Assembly (NCBI GenBank): GCA_015499995.1 | Contig: JADNRV010000057.1 | Coordinates: 186,001 to 250,000 of the forward strand | Origin: Flammula alnicola | Taxonomy: Eukaryota; Basidiomycota; Agaricomycetes; Agaricales; Strophariaceae | Length of the DNA stretch: 64,000 nt | Direction of reading: 5' to 3' | Part shown: piece after piece, positions 1-14,930 of the stretch | Numbering within the stretch: the stretch's first letter is position 1 | Layout of the letters: the number at the start of each line of letters is the position of its first letter | Notes under the pieces: model-generated | Told to the model about the DNA's origin: nothing | The model's database searches: none | Seen by the model: only the letters and a program-made list of their open reading frames with translations | Translations under genes and position numbers: made by a program

Positions 1-501
1 TGCTGGTGTTGGGAGGCGCCATCAGTTCGTATGCAGATAGAAGTAATGGAGAACTTACAGTAGCGAAAGGCGAATTGACTTTTCTGATTCTGATCAATGG
101 TGAATGTCATTAAACCTTTGCAAACATTGGGGATTTCACACCTGCGTTCAGTACCATGGCATTCTAGCGAGTTTTATTGAATCAAACGGGGACTTTCACG
201 GTTCCGGAAATCGGCTACATCGAAGGCAAAGCTTCGTGCTACGCGAAGTGAAAAAATTGCAGTGAAGACTTGATGTGGGAACCTATGGATGTTTACTCAA
301 ATAACCTGTACTTTGTAACGGTTTTAGGTGAATTTTATTAGTTTTTCTTGATGATTCTTACACAAGTAAACTTTCATTCCAACACATAACAGAAAATAGG
401 CGGTATAGGTGCAGTGGTACTACTCGTACACATAGTAAACGTGAAATTCTGAAGTGTAAAGATCTGCCAAACGTGTCGGAAGTTTCCCCATCTCGCCAAT
501 A
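1..501. other. intergenic, no gene seen
   Basis: No coding region is supported. This is the 3' flank of the minus-strand ATPase gene. The upstream-facing 500 bases show no recognisable RNA gene or repeat. Confidence 0.5.
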
Positions 502-4478
<3,977 letters not shown>

Positions 4479-4790
4479 CGTGGCTCCGTGAAATGGGGAT
4501 CTCTCCGCTGCTGATTTCTACTTTTGCTTATGTATTGGCTTGACTTTATTTTCGGTTCTAGATACAACACAAATGGGATAACGGGCCAGGCACGAGCAAC
4601 TTTGTCGACGGCCCCTGGGTGTCAATGTCAGACACATATAAAGCCAAACAACATGAAGACAGTTGAAGCGCCAACCTAAGATTCCTTACTGCACAGCGCG
4701 ACTCGCTTCAATTGATTTCATATTCAGCCAAAGACGAGTCGCAACACTATTTCGTTCTTTCCAGACGCCTTACTCAAAGAGCTATCATTG
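4479..4790. other. upstream region of the ATPase gene
   Basis: AT-rich 5' flank of the minus-strand ATPase. It probably holds the core promoter, but no clear TATA box or other motif could be assigned. Confidence 0.4.
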
Positions 4791-4992
4791 TATTTCAGTG
4801 AACAAACTGAGTTAGATCCATACTCTGACTTACGGTGCGTGGTTTTTGCCACCGCATCATCCTATTTCAGTGAACAAACCCATGCTCTGACTTACGATGC
4901 GTGGTTTTTGCTATCTTATCATGCTATATCCGTGAACAAACCGAGATCATGCATGCTCTGAGTTACGGTGCGTGGTTTTTGCTATCTCATCA
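4791..4992. repeat. three tandem copies of a 62-72 bp repeat
   Basis: Three successive units begin at about 4791, 4863 and 4925. Each starts with a TATTTCAGTGAACAAAC-like string and carries CTCTGACTTACGGTGCGTGG followed by a T-run and ATCATC. The array lies 310-515 bp upstream of the ATPase start codon, so it may be part of that promoter region. Unit lengths differ by small indels near the middle (GAGTTAGATCCATA, CCATG and CGAGATCATGCATG variants). Confidence 0.85.
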
Positions 4993-5279
4993 TCCAATCA
5001 ACATGCGGCCAAAATTGCGCACTGACATCAGCTTCGGCGGTATGCACAAGCATCGACAGCGTAGTCCAGCCTGCTCCATCAGCAAAGTGTACAGTCTGTC
5101 TGTACCACCTTTTGCATGAGAGCACAGTATGCAGCTAACGGAGGCTGCGAAAGGCGGGGAAATCACGCCATGGAAGACGCCACGTCTGGGCTAAGATCAT
5201 ACCTTGCATAATAATGGTAAGATTAGACTCGAACGAACTTGGATGAAGGACTCATATAGCCTCGGGTATACCAAGGTTT

Positions 5280-5516
5280 CTAGTACTCGTTAGAGGCGAG
5301 AATGAAGCCACCTTCAGAATCAACGACCTCGGAGCTAGTACGGGATTCTTTTTGCAAGCTGTTGATGGATGCGACATATTTGGTTGCGGTTTGAATGCGC
5401 ATTTTGACGCCCTTCTTCTCTGATATCACTTCGACGTTATTAGGGGTAGACAATTTCTTTGGAATGAAGCGTCCCATATCACTACTTCTCTTCCCCTTCG
5501 TGCGGGAGGCATACAT
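5280..5516 (-). CDS. hypothetical small basic protein (doubtful)
   Basis: Uninterrupted 78-codon reading frame with an ATG and a Lys/Arg-rich N-terminal third. No signal peptide, membrane segment or known motif is visible, and no homologue is recognised. Its start lies almost exactly where similarity to the dispersed repeat (compare 55,345 onward) begins, so it could be a chance frame or the truncated end of an older gene. Kept only because it is the longest frame in otherwise non-repeat sequence between 5.0 and 5.5 kb. Confidence 0.2.
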   Translation of the reverse strand: MYASRTKGKRSSDMGRFIPKKLSTPNNVEVISEKKGVKMRIQTATKYVASINSLQKESRTSSEVVDSEGGFILASNEY

Positions 5517-8500
5517 TCCATCATCCGCTCATCATCTGCATTTCGCTCTACTCATATAACTCGAGAATTTAGATTTTCTTGTGCACCTCCAAACCACGGG
5601 CGTCGCCATCATTTCGACCCACTTTCGATCCCGCGGAACAACCGTAGACCTGGGGTGAATACGTGCGTTTTTTCTGTCTGTCCATTGTCTTTCCATTCTT
5701 TGAATCTTTCTTCTTCTACATCATCTTTGCTGCGGCTCTGTCACGTCAAGCCGTATGGCTGGTGATACCCAGACGTGATTGAATACCTGCGCAATCTCAC
5801 CACTGTTTTTGTGCGTCCTGATCGTTTTGTGTCTTTCGGAAGTCATCTTGCCACATGGCTGACGCCTGAACACTTCATCCTTTCGGGCTTCACGTCCTTT
5901 TTCTCTGATTTCATTTTCCGGGTCGTCTTCCTCTTTTTATATTTGCCATCGTCCACACCACATGGTCCTATCGGTCAAAATGAATGCTGTCCAGATGATG
6001 CTGCGGAGGCGGGCGTGAAAGCCTGACGGGCTGACAATGTCTCTTCTGGTCGTGTCTTTTCCCGTATTACCCCTATGTTCGTTCAAATTTACCTTCGTTT
6101 CGCGCTTTTGGCGACATCGTGTGCCCCGCACAGCGCCGTCTGGCCATTTACCTCAGGGCAGGCGCTGTGGAGTGGGGCGTGAAAGATCAATTGGAGGTAT
6201 CACAATTGAACGGGATTTGTAAACATGACTTTCCCGGTCTTTTCTTGACATTCTTCTCACCGTAATCAAGGCGCTGCGTCATTGTCGAACACAGTGTTCT
6301 CTTATGTGCCACAGCGGTCGCGTTTTGAAGGCAGGAATCTGGATCAACGTCTTGCTTTCGCGCGGCGTTTCCTTTTTCACGTTCTCTCGCACTTATTTCG
6401 TATCTTTCGTGTCATCGTTTCCCTTGTGTTGTATTTTTCTGCGTTTATGTGACAGAGGCAAAACGTCTACTGTGCGATGTACGGTCGCTTGCGTCATTTG
6501 TATGCCTTCTCCACTACTAACACGATACCTCTGTGGACGTGCTGACTCGGTGTGTACCCCGGGTAATGGAATGCAGTTTCATATCTGACGCCTTCCCATA
6601 TAGTGAATTTGGGTGAGCATCAAGTCTAGATCTTTCAACGCCCTTAACTTGTATAGCCTTGGGTTGACGTTTATGTTAGAGATGTCAGGTGGATGGGATA
6701 TCATCCAGGCGGGTACCCATGTCCTGGGCTAGCAAATTTCCGGCAAAGGAAGAACACAAAAATATGCTCATGTCGCTATAACAAGTCGTTGTGGTTCCTT
6801 GTGAGTCATGATTGCTGGTTTCGGCCGTTGGTCAGCGTTAATGATATCTATCTCGTTTGAAGTGCCTGTCTATACTGGTGATCCAGTAGCTGGACATCAT
6901 TTACCAGATGGTGTACTTGATATGCCGCTGTCGCCCGGAAGTACCGTTTTTGGGAGTGGTGTTTGGGCCTAGAATTAGGTTCGTGTTTTACTCTGAACTG
7001 ATACGCGGGGGTTAGTGTGCTATTATGTCCCTGGGACAAGCAGAATTCGAGGCGCTCTGTCAGGGAAGGAAATGAGACGTGGTTCGAACTTTATTGGGCT
7101 CTATGTAGATGAAGTTGACAGCCCTGAACTTGAAGCTGCATTTGCATCATGCTTTTACTATGAAATTACCCTGTTATCTGGTACGTAAGGCCTTTAATTT
7201 CAAGTTGTAACCTTCCAATGTGGGAGGATTGAAAGGGTTCGCTATCTCCACTGATGACACATATGCCATGACGCACATTATTTGTTTGAGAAGATTGATA
7301 CCAAATAAGAGCGCACGGACGCTCTTTTTTTTTTTTGGCGGCCCATCGTGCTTTTGCTTTCTCTCACTGTCCTTCTCCTTCTCAGCATTGGTTTCGCCTT
7401 TCCTATGGTGTTTTTGACGTGATAAAATCTCTCTTTCGCCTATCTGACTGCAATTCTGCCGTCGCTGGCGAAAGACCTTCGCTGGCTATGTTGTCTCTCA
7501 TGATGGTATGTCGCATATCCTCAGCACGTTTTCCCGCATGGTCTTCTGTTCTCAGATCTGCTCGACGTTGGGTATTTAGAAAATCTCGTCAAGCTTCAGA
7601 CTCGTGGTATATCCGTCGCGTTCTCCCTTACGTGTCGCCTTTTTGCTCGCTTTGCACACATACCGATGTCAACGTCGCGGATGGTGTGCATCTTGTGTCC
7701 CTCTGACGAGTATCAGATTCCCGAGGGGATGCAAGACGAACTCTTCCTCCGGCTACGTCAGCTATATCGTTCGTATCGTACTGCGTCAGGATGGTCTCGC
7801 CCCCGGGAGGGATGTCTGACATACCACTGTCGAGGAGCAGAACTACGTGTGCAGTCACGCTTCTTTTCTATTTTTCCATCGATGCGGTTATGTTGCCTGC
7901 GGGATACGTTGCAGTTGCCCCGTTCTTTGGACGTTCTCTCCCCTGATTTCCGTATCATGATCTACATTACTCGGTCGTGATTATCGACTCAACCCACAAC
8001 TCCTTCTCGTGTTTCTGCTTGGTAGGGGAGATCACGAAGATTAGACCGAGAGGAGAATAGGAAGAGTCGTTCCATGATCGAGGACTGAAGACCGTCGTCT
8101 CAGGGTTGGTCCAGACGAAAAGAGGATAGGGCCTCCTGCAATATTCCACCGCGTATTTCTCACGTCCGCGTCCTTTCATCCCTCACCGGGCTTGCCTACA
8201 GTGCCGTCTGGTCATCTATCATTCATGCATGATGTATTTGGTTCGGCGGAGTCTGGCACGAAAGACTGGAGACATGACGGGATACCATACTGCATCTTTC
8301 TGCACAGGTATCGGAATGCCTGAAGGTTTACTATCAGGTACCCGTTACCATTTACTTGTTTTCTCTTTCGATATTTTATTGCCTTCATTTGCATCATGGT
8401 CAGCCAGAACTGACTAAAGCTGGCCCATCGTTGTTCTCCCTTTGGCATTCTTTGTTGTGTCTTTCCTTCTCCTTTTATTTCATCTATGCATTGCCATATC

Positions 8501-9253
8501 ACGGCCCACCGCACTCGAACATGATTTCTGACTTTGGACAGCCTCTAATTTATGTTTCTACGAGGTCTGATACCGTATGTCTGATAGTCGTCATCTCTTA
8601 CCCCAACACCAGCTCGCCCATACACCACCTTCTACGATGAAATAGGCACTTCCAGCTGTTTGTCTCCGCCGTTGACTAGCACTGAGGTGCTTTTGAGATT
8701 TTCCATAAAGGCGGTGTATGCGCCGCGGCGCTGTGGGGTATCAAACGCTGGATTTTGGACAACTTTTGCGTGGCTTTCCCTGGCATCCCTGTTGTCATTT
8801 CGAGTTCCCGCAAGCTGATTTCGGGACCTTCGTGTTATCGTCTCCCTGGCCCTTGTACGTGTATTGTATTTTTCAATGTTTATGATCTATGAGTGTCGCA
8901 GAAACGATACACCAAGGGGATGACAGCCAGCTATCCGTGTTCTTTGTACCTATCAAGACAATGCATCTGGCGGCGTGTCGGTGCGTGGTGCATACCAAGG
9001 CAAATGAATACTCTTTCGTATCTGAAGTTCGTGCTTACAGTGACTTAGGATGAGCATCGAGGAGCGCAATGTTTTCTTCCAATTAGCGTCACTCGTATAC
9101 CTTTTGATTCACTTTTGTTTTAGAGATCTTGGGAGGGTGAGATGTCCAGGCGAGCACCCATGTCCCGGGCTAGCAACTTTTGGTCGAAGAATGCGTATCG
9201 GTTGCTTGTGAGTCATGATCTCTCCTTTCGGCGGTCAGTCAGCGTTACTGAGT
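5515..9253. repeat. mosaic of dispersed pyrimidine-rich repeat modules
   Basis: No intact gene. 5515-6260 matches 55,345-56,100 clearly (shared CATTTCGACCCACTTTCGATC and GCGGAACAACCGT). A second block starts near 7281 with the landmark GCGCACGGACG followed by a T-run, shared with 33,345, 44,570 and 26,930. A third block, 6676-6840 (CCCATGTCCTGGGCTAGCAA, then GTGAGTCATGATTGCTGG), is repeated at 9121-9250 and more weakly at 53,886-54,025. Two such blocks run directly into remnants of the 103-aa gene. Reading frames here are full of stops, and I interpret the region as decayed duplications. Confidence 0.75.
6907..6978 (+). pseudogene. 3' remnant of a 103-aa family gene
   Basis: In frame this reads DGVLDMPLSPGSTVFGSGVW, then a stop in place of the usual TQN end. 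It matches the C-terminus of the intact genes at 54,472 and 56,364 (GVLDMPLSPGSTVSGSGVW). The 3' flank (GTTCGTGTTTTAC...) also matches the flank of the 54,472 gene. The 5' two thirds of the gene are absent or unrecognisable. Confidence 0.8.
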
Positions 9254-9395
9254 GGTAGAACTTCTGCGGCAGCTTCGCCTCCAGCGTCCCCGTGTTCACC
9301 TGCAACACTGCGACTAGCAGCTACTCCAGCTTGAAGAACCTCAACTCGAGCCGATCCTTCGAAGGTTGTGTTGGTCCGGCCAAGGTCCAGCCCGG
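9254..9395 (+). pseudogene. internal remnant of a 103-aa family gene
   Basis: Encodes NFCGSFASSVPVFTCNTAT followed by SSYSSLKNLNSSRSFEGC, matching residues from about 27 to 70 of the intact 56,364 protein. It is preceded by an in-frame TAG where YNF should begin, and Arg is replaced by Cys in FEGR. After KVQ the sequence diverges and no C-terminal part is found. Confidence 0.82.
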
Positions 9396-10319
9396 ATCCT
9401 TCAAGAACGTCGATCTCCAACTCACACTCAACCCAAATTTGGTGGACTCGACTGCCCACCACAAACGCGCAGTCCACACGAAATCGTCCACCTCCGAAAC
9501 CCAATATCCACTATCCTTCACGCTCTCTCCTCCGCCTTCACCACTTAGCCCTCCTTGGACACATCAACCCACCACACGAGCCAGGCCAACCGGAGCGGAG
9601 CCCTGGGAAAGAGAAGTGGATCTTGGACCGTTGGTGGGGAGGAAGAGGGGGGGGGGTTCAAAACGCGCGAGAGTATCCTGTTCAGCGGTGGGGTTGGAGG
9701 GTTGGAGATGTGGGTCGATGAGGAGAGAGGTGGGGGTGAGAATAGGCATGTAAATGGAGGTGGTGGCGGCAATTGCAGGCTGATCGACTACCACTCTAAT
9801 ATTACTTAGAATACATTCGCTGAAAATAAATCCAGCGATCTCTCATCCCCTCGAATTTGCTACTTTCAGTCCAACTTTGAATCATCTTTCGCGCCGTACA
9901 TACGCCAGTAAGTACAAGCACAAGTTCTTGGAGGGTGTCGGATAAAGCCGCCGTTCGGCGAGAAGGGACGGCATCTTCGGCAGGTTGCCCACCTCATCAT
10001 GTTTGACAGGAGCAAGAATCAGAAAGATGGGAGCTCGTCTTCAACATTTTCAACTCAGGTCGACTTCCGGGCCCACCGTCACCTCGGCACATTCACTTCA
10101 GCGCCCCAGAATTCGTCGATCGCCAGAGCCACAACTATATCCACTCACGACAATGGCAATGGCCCGCTCACTGCCACAGGAGAGGAATCTAATCCTGACA
10201 TGTTGTATTGGTGACCTCGATCAGGAGCAAATCCAGGGTCAGCGGCGGGTGTCCGAGGCTAAGGGAGACGGGGATAAAAAGGCTGACATGTAGCCAAAAG
10301 CGGGATCGTCATCCCCACT
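9396..10319. other. intergenic
   Basis: Contains a proline-coding, C-rich stretch and a G-run at about 9648-9657, but no convincing gene. The last part is presumably the promoter of the Hsp70-like gene. The frames at 9545-9809 overlap on both strands without codon structure. Confidence 0.4.
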
Positions 10320-12850
10320 ATGCCTTCCAACACACCCTATAGAGGATCGAGCCGCAAGCTCGTCCTCGCTTTTGATGTCGGTACTACATATAGTGGAATC
10401 TCTTATAGGTAAGTTTGAGCCTTACATGGCCGCCCTTGGCGAAGGCAAAGGAGCTGATGTTCAACCTCAGTGTTCTTGATCCTGGTCAAGTGCCAGTCAT
10501 CAAGGGAGTGACCAGGTACGTCTTCCAGACACTCGTGAATTAGATATTGGATTCAATTCACGTTCCAATATCGAAGATTTCCAGCACATGAACATATCAG
10601 CGGCGCCTCAAAGATTCCTACCATCATCTATTATGATCCAGCGGGCAAAGTACGTGCAATGGGAGCGGAAGCAATGCGAGATGGCATAGTGGAAGCCGCT
10701 GAAGACGGGAAATGGATCAAAGCAGAATGGTGCGCGAGTTCCTGCTTTTCGATTGTACTCAACTAATCGCCCTGCTTCAGGTTCAAGCTACATCTCCGTT
10801 CCAAGGTCGGCGAAGGAAAAACGATCACTAACCACATCCCACCTCTGCCGCTCAATAAGACCGTTATCCAAGTCTTCGCTGACTTCCTCCGGTACCTACT
10901 CCAATGTGCCTCGACATATATTCAAGACACACACGCCAATGGTCCTGATTTGTGGAATTCTTTCAAAGACGATATCGAATTTGTGCTATCGCATCCGAAC
11001 GGATGGGAAGGCAAGGAGCAGAGTCAAATGCGCGACGCAGCGTTGTTGGCGGGCCTCGTGCCGGACACCCCGCGAGGTCGTGCTCGTATCTCTTTTGTGA
11101 CCGAAGGAGAGGCAAGTCTACACTTCGCTGTCCAGAATGGGGTTTTATCTGCAGCCATGAAGGTGAGCGCAAAATATTGAGTACCTGTTCCTCGGCGACT
11201 GATTTATCGCTACGGCTATCGTAGAAAGGGGAGGGAGTTGTAATCGTGGACGCAGGCGGTGGAACCATCGATGTCAGCACATACAGGACACAAGACGCGG
11301 CGAATACCTACGAAGAAATCGCCGCTCCTCAATGTTGGTCTTCTTCTGCACTAGCTCCGTTTTCGCTTTTCCCTAATCTTCTGCGTTTCAGGTCACTTTT
11401 ACGGATCCGTTTTCGTTAATGTTCTTGCCGAAGTATTTCTTTTGGGTTCGTGTCTCCCATGATATTCTCGGGGCCGGGTCTCAAGTGGCAGTTTACAGAA
11501 TATCTGGCCAAATCACCTTTTATCGATGACCTCGACCACATCCTTCATTGTTTTGACAAAACCACCAAACCAAGGTTCAGAGATGCCGGGGAACCCCAAT
11601 ATATCAGGTTTGGATCAACTCGTGATAACGACGCCAACATTAATATACGGTTCGGACAACTAAAGTTGGAAGGGTACGTGGAGGCTATGTTATCGCCGAG
11701 TGTTATATCTAATACCAATTTGGTGAATAGATCGGACGTTGCCCAGTTTTTCCAACCTTCCATCGATTGCATCGTCAAGGCAGTTCTTAATCAGAAGAAA
11801 ACCTCGCTTCACTTGCTCTCTGTATGCTAGACATTATAGTTTCCCATGGCGAGGAACGATCTAACGGCTCAGTATTGCAGCACGTCGTTTTACTTGGTGG
11901 ATTTTCAGCTAGTGACTGGCTCTTCGATAGCGTCCAGCGATCCCTGTCCAAATCCGGATTGAATGTCCTTCGTCCTGAGAATCATGTGTAAGTGTCGCCG
12001 TTGTAGTATGTCTGATACCTAATTCTCAGCTACTTCTAGTAACAAGGCAGTCTCCGATGGTGCTATATCGTTCCATCGTGATCATTTTGTGCGCACACGC
12101 GTGTCAAAAGTCACTTATGGAGTCGTTTGCGTGGCCTACTATCAAGAACACAATGCAGAGCACACAAAGAGGTTGGCAACGGCAATCAGTCTGCCCAGCG
12201 GTCTGTCCGCTATTCCGGGTGCATTTGCTGTTCTCGTACCCAAGGTAAGCCAACTGGTATCTCTGAAGAAAAAATTCAGGAAATTCATTGTATGTTGCTT
12301 CAGAACACCCAAATCTCAGAAACCAAAGAATTCCGTCGCCGCCTGAATCAAATATTCACCGACAAGGATAACCCCAAATCGACCACGGTCTCGATATGGT
12401 GTTACAGAGGGGATAACCTAAACCCTAGATGGAAAGATGAAGATGCTGGTTCGTTGAACGTGCTTCTGAATCCTGTTAGATATAATGTTCATTTTCCCCT
12501 TACAGAAAATTACACGAATTTGGCAACCGTCGTCGTCGACTTCACGCATCTCCCTTTAGAGCCGTTGGTAAACAAAACAGGAAAAGCGTACTATCGGGTC
12601 GATTATGAGGTCGTGCTCTTATTTGGACTGACGGAGATGCAAGCCCAGCTTGCGTGGCAGGAAAGGGTACGTGGTTCTTAATGTCTTTTTGCATGCACCC
12701 AACTTATTTCTATCGACTTGAACTTTAGCGTGGTGAAAAACGGTGCGTCAGGAGTCTCCAGCGATGTATAGGCCTTTTTAAACTGAACAAATATGTAGGA
12801 GTACCGCCCAAATCGTCTATGACCTGGATGAGCAGCCTGATAAGCAGTGA
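10320..12850 (+). pseudogene. HSPA12-like Hsp70 ATPase with an apparent 2-bp frameshift
   Basis: Cytosolic actin-fold ATPase related to the HSPA12 branch, a family expanded in Agaricomycetes. Thirteen exons can be assembled: 10320-10408, 10471-10515, 10577-10729, 10781-11162, 11225-11335, 11392-11432, 11492-11673, 11731-11821, 11881-11987, 12040-12244, 12304-12666, 12729-12742 and 12799-12850. Landmarks are phosphate-1 LAFDVGTTYSG near residue 15, phosphate-2 VVIVDAGGGTIDVS, the conserved EEIAAPQCHFYGS, and the adenosine-binding LLGGFSASDWL. In exon 5, after GATGTCAGC, the sequence has ACACATAC where the frame demands ACATAC: a 2-bp excess around 11279-11284. Read as is, translation shifts and stops after about 25 codons, leaving only the N-terminal half. 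All other junctions are in phase, so this is either a recent pseudogene or a sequencing error in a CA run. Without the extra bases the protein would be about 610 aa. Confidence 0.85.
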
Positions 12851-14303
12851 TATATATGCAGATTATTAGTTACCATGTAGATCGTCTTCAAAGATTAGAT
12901 TAAACCACGTATATACCCGACTCGGACCTTGGATAAACAGAAAGCTGTTCATAATGATAGGACAAATTATTGACATTCTTATTTATTTCACTTATGTACC
13001 ATTCAATTGTGAGCGTCTAGGCATCTGCGTCGCCATGACTGTCCTCCACTATTCACTTGGTCTTCGCCCAGGGTTACTGAAAATCAAGGAGGCCATTTAA
13101 TGACGCACGCTGACTGCTCTCTGACTAAGTCTTACTAGCTGCTCTTGCTTTATCTCATCGTGTTTGTGCCCCTCGCGTCGCGTTTGTACAGTGTTCGCGC
13201 AGCTGCAGTATGTACGACGAGTGTCGGGGAATAATAGTCCCTTCTCCTACCACTTCACGCTCACACACCGCCGTCTGGCCATCTATCTTCAAGCAGGCCC
13301 CTCCTGGCACTTGTCTCCGAGGTCGGGGAAGTTATGTGCGCAGGTCTATCAGAATGCTGTCCAAGCGGCGCTGCACAGTCGGGCCTGAAACATCGGAGGT
13401 CTGACGATCGTGCTTTTTTGGTCGTGGCTTTTGCCCTTCTTTTCTTAACGTTCTTTTACGTGTATTTTTTATTTCGCGTTTTTTGGTGTTATCGTAGACC
13501 CTGCAGGTGCGCGCAGCATCGCATTATTCAAATTTTCCCCTCTGATCTCTGATTTCATTCTGTGATCATTCGTTCAGTTGAAAACAGACAATGAATATCG
13601 TATCCCCCGCAAGCAAGGCGGCGGAGGTAAGAGGATCAAGAAATTGACTAGTAAACGGTAAGATTCATTTGATTCCTGCACGAGATTCCCTGTCATTTAA
13701 TATTGCTACTTTAGTCAAGCTTCATGGAGGGGCAGGCAGACGTATAAGTGCGCCAGGGATGATATGTATTCCATTGTCACAAGTTTCATTGTTTCTATTG
13801 GCTTACACGCCGGCCTTGGTTGTGCTTCCCCCAACCGCGATCCATGTTGGCGTACGTCGTTTTCAGCGACCTAGGATCGATGAGAGTCACTTCTGGAGAC
13901 CAGAGTACGCCAGCGGTTAGACTGTAATTACCTCTAGCATTCCGTTTCTCGACTCTGGAAATAGATATCTGGCAATTCTCTGAATGCTCCACAGTCCGCT
14001 TCTCCGAGGGACGACAGACGATCAAAGAAATAAAAGGCAGTATATTCAACAGAAAATCATAGGGCGCGCCCCTAAAGAAAAGCCAGAGAAGTACAAAACG
14101 ATGAACCCATTTCCAAAAAGACCGTTTATCAGATTGCTACCGAAACTGAAGGCTGAACCGCAAGACTATCCCATTCATGACTACGGAATAAATGGGGTCC
14201 AGAGCGAACCAGGTGTGCGTCCGCCTGCTCTTCGTTGAGGCTAGGTAGCCTGCACACTGGTATTAGAAAATATTTATGTTGGAGAGAATTAAAACATACT
14301 AAT
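12851..14303. other. intergenic with repeat fragment
   Basis: No gene. 13,160-13,500 is a fragment of the dispersed repeat (CACCGCCGTCTGGCCATC near 13,270). 13,711-13,790 resembles, in direct orientation, the 3' flank of the 17,612 secreted-protein gene (GAGGGGCAGGCAGACGTAT versus GAGGGGCAGGCGGACGTAT at 18,212), so a third partial copy of that locus lies here. Confidence 0.6.
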
Positions 14304-14930
14304 TTAATAATCCTCGTATTTCGCGAGAGCACCGAAGTTCTTGGCAGTGTGCAGGTCGGCAATGGTCTGAGCAGCACCGTCGGCAGTGGGGACCTTGATC
14401 TGCTTAGCTGCACCGGAAGCATCCTCGTACTTGAAGTAGGTGGGCGAGGAGCAGTTGGTCGACGCCTCCGATGCGGCCCTAGCCTCGATAGCCCTCCTGT
14501 GTTGAGGAGAATGGAACCAGTTCATGTTCGTGGCACGCGTTCCGCCTCCGTTGAAGCACTTGGTGCCAGGGCCGAACAGCGAGAAAAGGAACGACGAGCA
14601 GCCGTTGTTGGTGTATCCCTGTCCTTGGGTTCCCGACGGAAGGTTGTTGAATTGGACGGAGAACCCGAACCCGGTAGGGAGCGAGCAGCAGACATTGCCG
14701 CCGTCGGAGCAACCGAAGGCAGAGCCGCTGCAGGAGACGGTGCTGGCGAACCCTTCGTAGCTGATGGCTACGGCGGGTGCTGCAAAGAGAGCAGCGGTGA
14801 CTGCGGTGAAAATAGTAGCGAGTTTGAGCTGCATGTTGTAGAAAGGCTGGAGATTTCTTTAGCTGGTGTTGTTTTGACTCGGGGCCTGCTTTTCAGCCTC
14901 GATTTGTCTGCCCCTAAATACTGTTTCGTT
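14061..14930. repeat. inverted repeat arm A around secreted-protein copy 1
   Basis: Inverted relative to 17,540-18,376. The outer boundary is marked by the AscI-like string GGGCGCGCCCC at 14,064. Coding sequence is nearly identical between arms; the 3' flank between the stop codon and this boundary is only loosely similar. Confidence 0.8.
14304..14834 (-). CDS. small secreted cysteine-containing protein, copy 1
   Basis: Intronless, 176 aa. The N-terminus MQLKLATIFTAVTAALFAAP is a textbook signal peptide with likely cleavage after AVA or nearby, so the protein should be secreted. The mature part has seven cysteines, including a CC pair (GNVCCSLPTG), and Gly/Ser-rich stretches. I do not recognise the family, and no catalytic motif is visible. 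It is the mirror-image partner of the gene at 17,612: the two proteins differ at only two positions (AI/AL and AAS/AVS). The genes are head-to-head, about 2.8 kb apart. A TATTTAG-like box lies about 85 bp upstream in the shared 5' flank. Confidence 0.88.
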   Translation of the reverse strand: MQLKLATIFTAVTAALFAAPAVAISYEGFASTVSCSGSAFGCSDGGNVCCSLPTGFGFSVQFNNLPSGTQGQGYTNNGCSSFLFSLFGPGTKCFNGGGTRATNMNWFHSPQHRRAIEARAASEASTNCSSPTYFKYEDASGAAKQIKVPTADGAAQTIADLHTAKNFGALAKYEDY

